From a virus: a DNA stretch of 42,897 nt. Each line of letters opens with the position of its first letter. Within the stretch, counting starts at the first letter, position 1. Below, in pieces: positions 37,422 to 42,897 of this stretch. The stretch is from IMG/VR virus record IMGVR_UViG_3300025311_000005, positions 1 to 42,897 of that record; one strand, 5' to 3'. The notes below the pieces were generated by a model, which saw nothing but the letters and a program-made list of their open reading frames with translations, searched no databases and was not told the DNA's origin. Position numbers and translations under genes: made by a program.

Positions 37422-38078
37422 ATGCGTCGGATGATCGCACTCGTCACGTTCACGCTCCTCCTGCTCGGCGCCGCGGCGCCGGCCCTCGCCCAGGTCCGCG
37501 CCCCGGTCGGTCCGGGCGGGCTGCTCTACTGGGACAATGCCACGCGGTCGTATGCCAACGACCGCACGACCCAGCACAAGCTCCTCGGCCTGCTGATCCC
37601 GCCGTCGCTCATGGCGACGCAGCCGGTGCCCAACACCACGAGCATCTGGCCGACCTCCGCGCCGATCAGCGTCAAGATCATCGGGCAGTTGACCACCCTG
37701 ACGACCGTGCAGGCCGCGCTCGGCATCAACTACGGCTCCGGCGCGACGCTCTCGCTCATCAACAGCGCCGCGTTGACGAGCGCGAACGAAGGATTCAGCG
37801 ACGCGCCCTTTGAGCTGACGGTCTATCTCGTGCCGCTGGCGACGACCTCGGCGACGCCGAACATGGCGAACTCGCTCTGGATGCAGGCCAGGTTCGCGAC
37901 CCGTGGGCTGACCAATGCCAACGCCGGCCAGGTCGAATACACGGCGCGCGTGCTGGGGACCTCGGTGCTCGCTTCCCCGACCGAGTTGAACATCTACTGG
38001 CGCTGGCTCGGCGCGGCCGTGACGGGCGGTAGCAGCGTGCTCCGCGTCCACTCGACCCAGGTCAAGATCGGACTGTAA
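37422..38078 (+). CDS. Exported protein with signal peptide in the head operon
   Basis: 218 residues from the ATG at 37422, chosen because AAGGAGG lies seven bases upstream (an in-frame ATG at 37401 has none). Residues 1-24 (RRMIALVTFTLLLLGAAAPALA) are a classic signal peptide with an ALA-Q cleavage site. The mature part is beta-rich (PISVKIIGQLTTLTTVQAAL, ELTVYLVPLATTSATPN) and ends in a beta strand with RVHSTQVKIGL. A phage head operon gene with an export signal is odd: the product would go to the periplasm or outer membrane rather than into the virion assembly in the cytoplasm. Confidence 0.65.
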   Translation: MRRMIALVTFTLLLLGAAAPALAQVRAPVGPGGLLYWDNATRSYANDRTTQHKLLGLLIPPSLMATQPVPNTTSIWPTSAPISVKIIGQLTTLTTVQAALGINYGSGATLSLINSAALTSANEGFSDAPFELTVYLVPLATTSATPNMANSLWMQARFATRGLTNANAGQVEYTARVLGTSVLASPTELNIYWRWLGAAVTGGSSVLRVHSTQVKIGL

Positions 38079-38081
38079 GGC

Positions 38082-39242
38082 ATGACGCTCTCCCGCGCCT
38101 GGTGGGTGCCGGTGGCCGGGGCGCTGCTCGCGCCCCTCGTCACCTGGCTCCCGATGCTCGCCCACGAGTACCCCGGGCTCGGGCTGCCCGTCTACGCGCC
38201 GCCCATCGGCATCGACCTCTGGCAGAGTCAGGTGTTCTGGGCCGTCGCGTTCGCCGCCGTCGGCGCCGCGCTCTGGGTCCGTGACCGCTGGCTCGGCGTG
38301 CTCCTCTGGCTCCTCGCGGGCAATCTCCTGATCCGCGGCTCGCTCTTCGACGGCTCGCACTTCGCCGTCGTGCTGTTCGGCGTGCTCGCGCTGGTGGCCC
38401 TCCGGCAGACGCCGCGCGTCTGGCACGGGCGCCTGCGCCTGATCCTCGCAGTCTCCGGCATGGTCCAGGTCGCGTACATGCTCCAGCAGGCGGTGCTCCA
38501 CTACGATCTCCTCTGGGGGCCGGTGGTAGGCGGCGTGCTCGTCGCCAAGGTGCAGCCGCTCGGCACCCTGGGGACCGTGGACGCGGCGAGCGCCTACGTG
38601 GCGATCACCGCGCCGCTGATGCCGCTCTGGGCGCTCCCGTTCGGCGTCTGGGCGATCTGGGAAGGGCGCTCGCTGACCGCGATCGCCGCGTTCGGCGTCG
38701 GCCTCCTGGCTCGCTGGCTCATGCAGGAGGACCGCCCGCGCGTGCGCGCTGTCGGCCTCGCGGCGGCGCTCCTGACGCTCGGCGGCGCCGTCATCGCGGT
38801 CGGGCTCTGGAAGCACGCGGTCTCGCCGACCATCCCGGGCTGGGGCACGGTGACCGGGCGCCTCACGATCTGGGCCTTCGCGCTCTCCGACTGGTGGACG
38901 CAGGGGCTGTTCCACGGCTTCGGGTTGTCCTCCTGGTCGCTCCGCATCCCGATGCTCCAGCAGCAGGCCGGCGTGCTGCCGAACGGGGAGCTGTGGGCGC
39001 AGGCGCATTCCGAGCCGATCCAGGTCGCCTACGAGACCGGCGTCCTCGGGATGGCCGTCCTCGGCGCCTGGCTCCGCGACCACTGGCGCGCGTGGCAGTC
39101 TCCCGCGTGGGGGCCGGCGCTTGGCGCGCTGGCGGTCTCCACGCTTGGCTTCTTCACGTTCCACGTCGTCTCGACGGCCTTGCTCGGACTGGTGCTGTTC
39201 GGCCTCGCGTCCGCACAGACGGCTGAGGCCCACGGAGGGTAA
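38082..39242 (+). CDS. O-antigen ligase/polymerase-like membrane protein within the late operon
   Basis: 386 residues with about ten hydrophobic segments. The second extramembrane region has GTLGTVDAASAYVAITAPLM, like the GTFGN-xx-xxAxxLxxxLPL motif of WaaL/Wzy proteins. The C-terminal loop carries GRLTIWAFAL (259-268) and HGFGLSSWSL, then QAHSEPIQVAYETGVLGMAV with His309. This is the same architecture as the minus-strand homologue at 22575, although the two are highly diverged. It sits between a signal-peptide gene and the capsid gene. The enzyme would join or polymerise lipid-linked glycan at the inner membrane. Confidence 0.72.
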   Translation: MTLSRAWWVPVAGALLAPLVTWLPMLAHEYPGLGLPVYAPPIGIDLWQSQVFWAVAFAAVGAALWVRDRWLGVLLWLLAGNLLIRGSLFDGSHFAVVLFGVLALVALRQTPRVWHGRLRLILAVSGMVQVAYMLQQAVLHYDLLWGPVVGGVLVAKVQPLGTLGTVDAASAYVAITAPLMPLWALPFGVWAIWEGRSLTAIAAFGVGLLARWLMQEDRPRVRAVGLAAALLTLGGAVIAVGLWKHAVSPTIPGWGTVTGRLTIWAFALSDWWTQGLFHGFGLSSWSLRIPMLQQQAGVLPNGELWAQAHSEPIQVAYETGVLGMAVLGAWLRDHWRAWQSPAWGPALGALAVSTLGFFTFHVVSTALLGLVLFGLASAQTAEAHGG

Positions 39243-39247
39243 CCACA

Positions 39248-40258
39248 ATGGCTCTGCTCGGCGGAATTTTCTCCGGGGCATCACAGGCGCAGCAGGACGA
39301 GCTGCAGGCCGTCACCCGCTACGCGGCCGTGCCGGCGTGCATCGTCCAGATCTACCAGTTCGACGGGTGGCTGTCGGCCGCGCTCTCGCAGGCCAAGATG
39401 GTCACCGGCGGCATGACGTCGATCGTCGTGCCGGTCCAGGGCGCGCCGCTGACGACGGCCGCGGCCATGGACTTCACGGGCTCCTTCTCCGCGCCGTCGG
39501 GGCAGACCGGGATCAAGCAGGCCAGCGGCGTTCTCAAGGGCGTCATCGTGCCGATCGGGTTCCAGGGCATGGAGGGCATCATCCAGGACAACGCCGCCCT
39601 GATCCCGCTGGTCGAGGCGCGGATGAACGACGCAGGGAACCAGGTGGCGGACTACCTGTCGAGCCAGGCGTGGACGAACACGTCCGACATAAACATCAAC
39701 ATCACCGGCTGGCCCGCGATCGGCAGCGCGACGAACACCTACCTCGGCCTGGACCGCACGGTCGAGACCTACATGCAGGCGTGCCTCCGCACCGGCGGGG
39801 CGATCACGCGGCAGATGATGCTCGCGTCGATCATCGACGGCATGCAGTTCGGCCTCGGCGAGATGCCGAACGTCGGATTCCTCTCGGTCGGCGACTGGTA
39901 CGCGCTCGCCGCCGACTTCATCGCGGACGAGACCTATCAGGTCCAGCCCGGGACCGGCTTCGACAAGTCCGAGGGCCGCGGCGGGTTCACGGCGCTCAGC
40001 GTCGCGGGCGTGCCGCATTTCATGAGCACCAGGCTCGCGAACGGCACCGCGTACCACTACAACACGCGCTACGACCACATGTACATTCACCAGATGGCGC
40101 CGTTCGCGTTCACGGGCTTCGCCTCGACGCTGCCGGCGCTGTCGATCGGCTACATCGGCTGTCTGGTCGCGATCCTCGAGCACGTCAACGTCAAGCCCCG
40201 CACTGTCTGCGTGACCTCGAGCCTGACGGGCGGGATGACGGTCACGGCCGCGCCGTAA
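39248..40258 (+). CDS. Major capsid protein (candidate)
   Basis: 336 residues. The N-terminus has LLGGIFSGASQAQQDELQAV. The body contains GIKQASGVLKGVIVPIGFQG, VADYLSSQAWTNTS and DETYQVQPGTGFDKSEGRGG. ATG at 39248 follows GGAGGGTAACC. The length and the mix of an N-terminal helix with beta strands fit an HK97-fold podoviral capsid protein, and it lies at the expected place after the scaffold. Called from context and general pattern. Confidence 0.75.
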   Translation: MALLGGIFSGASQAQQDELQAVTRYAAVPACIVQIYQFDGWLSAALSQAKMVTGGMTSIVVPVQGAPLTTAAAMDFTGSFSAPSGQTGIKQASGVLKGVIVPIGFQGMEGIIQDNAALIPLVEARMNDAGNQVADYLSSQAWTNTSDININITGWPAIGSATNTYLGLDRTVETYMQACLRTGGAITRQMMLASIIDGMQFGLGEMPNVGFLSVGDWYALAADFIADETYQVQPGTGFDKSEGRGGFTALSVAGVPHFMSTRLANGTAYHYNTRYDHMYIHQMAPFAFTGFASTLPALSIGYIGCLVAILEHVNVKPRTVCVTSSLTGGMTVTAAP

Positions 40259-40275
40259 CGCCGTGGGGAGGTCTG

Positions 40276-40488
40276 ATGCCCACGACCGGAGCCGTCGCCA
40301 GCATCACGGCCGGCGCGGTGAGCCACGCAGTGAGCGCGACGCTGGCCGCGACCTACGAGGTCGGCGGCGCGCCCTCCTGGCCCACGGCCTGGGGGATCGG
40401 TAGCAAGAGCGCCGCGGGCTTCACGCTGACCTTCGCCGCCCCGGCCCCGGCGGGCGGCGCGGTCTTCGACTGGACCGCGCGGTGGTGA
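40276..40488 (+). CDS. Stand-alone small beta-domain virion protein
   Basis: 70 residues, ATG at 40276 with GGGGAGG upstream. Pattern: VSHAVSATLAATYEVGGAPS then FTLTFAAPAPAGG and DWTARW. The N-terminal 70 residues of the next gene follow the same pattern residue by residue (APSWVTAW, FTLTFAAPCPAGG, DWLARY), so the domain is present in tandem, once free and once fused. It may be a decoration or receptor-facing domain. Confidence 0.7.
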   Translation: MPTTGAVASITAGAVSHAVSATLAATYEVGGAPSWPTAWGIGSKSAAGFTLTFAAPAPAGGAVFDWTARW

Positions 40489-40489
40489 G

Positions 40490-41359
40490 ATGCCCGTAGC
40501 CGGGGCCGTCGCCACGATCCCCGCGGCCGCGACGTCGCACGCGGTCTCGAGCCTCAACCTCTCCACGCCCTACGAGATCTCCGGCGCGCCCTCCTGGGTC
40601 ACCGCGTGGAGCGTCGGCGCCAAGACCGCGAGCGGCTTCACGCTGACGTTTGCGGCGCCCTGCCCGGCCGGCGGCGGCACGTTCGACTGGCTCGCGCGCT
40701 ATCCGTCCGTCTCGGGGGGCGGCACCGCGACGCTGGCCGACTATCTGGCCGAGCTGCGGAGGCTCCTCCACGACGAGAACGATAACTTCTGGTCCGCCGC
40801 GGACAAGACGGCGTACATCAACGCCGGAATCCAACGCCGCGATCTGGACAGCGGGCAGAACCGCGTGCTCATCAGCAAGACACTCACCGCGGGGACGGCG
40901 CTCTACAACTTCTCCGATCTGAGCAACGACGCCGTGTTCGACGTAATCGGTATCGCGGTCATCAACGGCTCCACGCGCATCCAACTGAATCAGTACAGCT
41001 ACAGCGAGCTGAGCGTGGCCGCGCGGGCCTGGACCACGTATCAGTCGCTGCCGCGCGCCTTCGCCCGCTACGGGCCGAGCCAGGTCTACCTCGCGCCGAT
41101 TCCGGTCAGCGCCTACGTCTCGGAGTGGGACTGCTGCGTGTACTCCGATCCGCTCGTGGCGCCGACGGACGTGGACCCGCTCCCGTTCCCGTACGTCAAG
41201 CCCGTCGCCTACTATGCGGCGTACGAGGCCAAGCTCTACGAGCGCGCGTTCGACGAGGCCGAGGGGTTCCTCGCGCAGTACCAGCAGCAGCTCCAGGTGG
41301 CCCTGACGGCGCGAGTCGGGACGGTGCCGAGTCTCTACAGTGGCGTGGTGCGGGTGTGA
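40490..41359 (+). CDS. Head-tail adaptor with N-terminal beta domain
   Basis: 289 residues. Residues 1-70 are the small beta domain shared with the previous gene. From about residue 80 the protein has LADYLAELRRLLHDENDNFW, TAYINAGIQRRDLDSGQNRV and later PYVKPVAYYAAYEAKLYERA, the helix-rich pattern of phage adaptor (connector) proteins that attach below the portal. The second adaptor-type protein, at 1104, also has such a domain. Coupled to the next small gene as GTGA. Confidence 0.7.
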   Translation: MPVAGAVATIPAAATSHAVSSLNLSTPYEISGAPSWVTAWSVGAKTASGFTLTFAAPCPAGGGTFDWLARYPSVSGGGTATLADYLAELRRLLHDENDNFWSAADKTAYINAGIQRRDLDSGQNRVLISKTLTAGTALYNFSDLSNDAVFDVIGIAVINGSTRIQLNQYSYSELSVAARAWTTYQSLPRAFARYGPSQVYLAPIPVSAYVSEWDCCVYSDPLVAPTDVDPLPFPYVKPVAYYAAYEAKLYERAFDEAEGFLAQYQQQLQVALTARVGTVPSLYSGVVRV

Positions 41360-41472
41360 GCCGCGGGGGCCCGTGTCCGCTGTTTCATCCCGGGCCAGGA
41401 GACGCGCCCTGTCCGGACGTCTCGTCCGGCACCATGGCGGTCACGAGCCAGCCCGAGCGTAGCACGCCATGA
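41356..41472 (+). CDS. 38-codon Cys/Pro-rich frame
   Basis: GTG at 41356 overlaps the adaptor stop and the TGA overlaps the next ATG (ATGA). It reads SRGGPCPLFHPGPGDAPCPD and ends TSQPERSTP. Both junctions fit the coupling style of the whole window, which is the main support. With an internal ATG the product would be still shorter. Function unknown. Confidence 0.45.
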   Translation: MSRGGPCPLFHPGPGDAPCPDVSSGTMAVTSQPERSTP

Positions 41473-42897
41473 GCATGACGCCAAGGATGTTGCAGCAGCG
41501 CGGCGGTGGCGCACGGCGCCCGTCCGCGGGGCCGCGCTGGCAGGAGTTCGAGGCGTTCCGGCGGGGGATGAACCAGGTCGATGCGCGCACGGCCATCGCC
41601 GATGATGAGGCGTACTGGCTCGAGAACATGATCCCGATCGGGGCGGGCGCGCTCCAGGTCCTGAACGGGCCGGGTGACGCCGTCGCGACCATCAGCGTCG
41701 GGATCGCCTCGCTCTGGGGCTTCACGCTGAACGGCGCGCCGGTGCATATCGCGATCAACCGGGACGGCTCGGTGACGCAGGTCACGCCAGGCGGGGCGAC
41801 GACGAACGTCGCGACGGCGAACAGCGTCGATCCGAGCGACGCCGTCTGCACGATCTGGCGCGGCACCACGATCCTGATCCTCTCCTCGCTCGGCTACGTT
41901 TCCTGGGACGGCACGACGTTCACCGTGATCTCGACGACGCAAACCGGCGCCGCGCTCGTGGTGGGGCAGGGGCGCGCCTGGCTCATCAGCGAGCGCACGA
42001 TCACCTACACGGCGCCGAACACGTACAACGACTTCACGGCCGGGAACGGCGCGGGCTCGACGATCCTGACGGACGAGGCGTTCGACGGGAACGTCGTCGC
42101 GGCGGTCTCGGCCCTCGAGCAGATCTGGCTCGTCGGCAACGCCTCCGTGGAGGCGCTGTCGAATGTCTCCTCCTCCGGGACTGCGCCGAACGTGGTCACG
42201 GTGTTCGCCCTGACGAACATCGTCCCGACGATCGGCACGACCTCGCCGCAGTCGCTCCGCGGGTACTTCCGCGCGCTCACGTTCCTCGCGCCCTACGGGG
42301 CCTACGCGCTCTCCGGGGTGACGCCGCAGCAGCTCTCGGAGAAGCTCGACGGCCTGTTCCCGTCCCTGACCATTGACGACACCGTGTCCGCGTGCGTGGC
42401 GATCGTCAAGAACCTCCTCTGCCTGATCTACCGGGTCCAGTACACGGGCCAGGCGCTGGCGAACGGGGCCGGGCCGATCTCGCTGCTCCTCGTGTTCAAC
42501 AAGGGCCGCTGGTGCCTGGCCTATCAGGGCGCGGTGACCTGGGTCACGACGCTGATCGTCGGGGGCGTGGCGCAGGCGTGGGCCACGGACGGCACCACGA
42601 TCTTTCGCCTGTTCGGCGCGGCGGATACGGTGGACGTGACGGCGAAGATGGTGTCCAAGCTCCACAGCTTCGGCTCCTCGATGAGCGGCAAGTTCGTGAC
42701 GCGCGCCGCCGTCGAGGTCGAGTCCTCGCGGCCGATCAGCCCGACGCTGACGATCGACTCGCTCTACAAGAGCGAGGCGGTCACGCTCACGACCACGGCC
42801 GAGCTGACGTGGCAGACGACGGCGGGCGGGATCATCACGTTCATCAACGCGGGCGGGCAGGACCTCGCGTGGCAGACGCAGGGGCCGACCGCCTCGC
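41469..42897 (+). CDS. Tail nozzle/DNA-stabilisation-like protein (partial at window edge)
   Basis: 476 residues visible from the ATG at 41469; the frame is open to the last base. After a basic/Gly-rich N-terminus, WQEFEAFRRGMNQVDARTAI resembles the opening of podoviral tail-needle, nozzle or packaged-DNA stabilisation proteins. A beta-propeller-like series follows (TISVGIASLWGFTLNGAPVH, TITYTAPNTYNDFT, AAVSALEQIWLVGNASVEAL). Near the cut end it has TIDSLYKSEAVTL and TFINAGGQDLAWQT, a motif that usually precedes some 40-60 further residues. It lies directly after the adaptor, as expected for a head-completion or tail-tube protein. Confidence 0.62.
   Translation, partial: MSMTPRMLQQRGGGARRPSAGPRWQEFEAFRRGMNQVDARTAIADDEAYWLENMIPIGAGALQVLNGPGDAVATISVGIASLWGFTLNGAPVHIAINRDGSVTQVTPGGATTNVATANSVDPSDAVCTIWRGTTILILSSLGYVSWDGTTFTVISTTQTGAALVVGQGRAWLISERTITYTAPNTYNDFTAGNGAGSTILTDEAFDGNVVAAVSALEQIWLVGNASVEALSNVSSSGTAPNVVTVFALTNIVPTIGTTSPQSLRGYFRALTFLAPYGAYALSGVTPQQLSEKLDGLFPSLTIDDTVSACVAIVKNLLCLIYRVQYTGQALANGAGPISLLLVFNKGRWCLAYQGAVTWVTTLIVGGVAQAWATDGTTIFRLFGAADTVDVTAKMVSKLHSFGSSMSGKFVTRAAVEVESSRPISPTLTIDSLYKSEAVTLTTTAELTWQTTAGGIITFINAGGQDLAWQTQGPTAS

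Noticed and set aside
37353-39284. Minus-strand open frame of 643 codons across the O-antigen ligase-like gene
   Set aside because: Composition (Arg, Glu, Asp, His) is that of an antisense shadow; the plus strand has membrane segments and family motifs.
1-42897. tRNA genes or an integrase with attachment site
   Set aside because: No cloverleaf-like segment or tyrosine/serine recombinase motif was noticed by eye. A tRNA scan was not possible, so absence is not proven.

Overview
The window is phage DNA of very high G+C content, almost completely filled with genes that overlap in ATGA or TGATG start/stop junctions. The late genes are recognisably podoviral and T7-like: portal, scaffold, major capsid protein, two adaptor plus tail-tube/nozzle pairs, and three internal virion (ejection) proteins. 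The host was probably a Gram-negative bacterium, because the phage carries a lipoprotein with a lipobox and a set of LPS/O-antigen style genes. No integrase, terminase large subunit, DNA/RNA polymerase, endolysin or tRNA was recognised.

Layout. (1) 1-10857, plus strand: distal half of the late operon, with a fibre-like protein, tail tubular A and B, two small acetyltransferase-like proteins, internal virion proteins B, C and D, and two small membrane proteins. (2) 10807-25354, minus strand: a long coupled operon dominated by surface-sugar genes. It holds two glycosyltransferases, two NodB-type deacetylases, a formyltransferase, a DegT aminotransferase, a nucleotide-sugar SDR, NeuC-, NeuB- and NeuA-like enzymes, a Gfo/Idh/MocA oxidoreductase, an O-antigen ligase/polymerase-like membrane protein and a SAM methyltransferase. 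A DNA methyltransferase and many small genes lie among them. Two arrays of degenerate 5-bp units (14224-14345 and 14971-15140) sit at the 5' ends of two minus-strand genes. (3) 25351-32504, minus strand: early-type genes, including a VRR-NUC nuclease, a zinc-ribbon recombination-type protein, a Mom/GNAT-like protein, a pentapeptide-repeat protein and many small Cys-rich putative zinc proteins. (4) 32505-32577: divergent promoter region. (5) 32578-42897, plus strand: lipoprotein, portal, methyltransferase, scaffold, a signal-peptide protein, a second O-antigen ligase-like membrane protein, capsid, a small beta-domain protein, adaptor, and a nozzle-like protein cut by the window edge.

How the genes may work together. 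The SDR, aminotransferase, formyltransferase, hydrolysing 2-epimerase, synthase and CMP-transferase line up with the known steps of legionaminic/pseudaminic (nonulosonic) acid synthesis, with N-formylation in place of N-acetylation. Together with the glycosyltransferases, deacetylases and O-antigen ligase-like proteins, this looks like a phage-borne pathway that builds or remodels a sialic-acid-like surface glycan, for instance for serotype conversion or exclusion of competing phages. That purpose is inference; the enzyme family assignments are the firmer part.

The two window ends carry complementary halves of one late gene set. This suggests a circularly permuted genome opened inside the late operon, possibly with some sequence missing at the junction.
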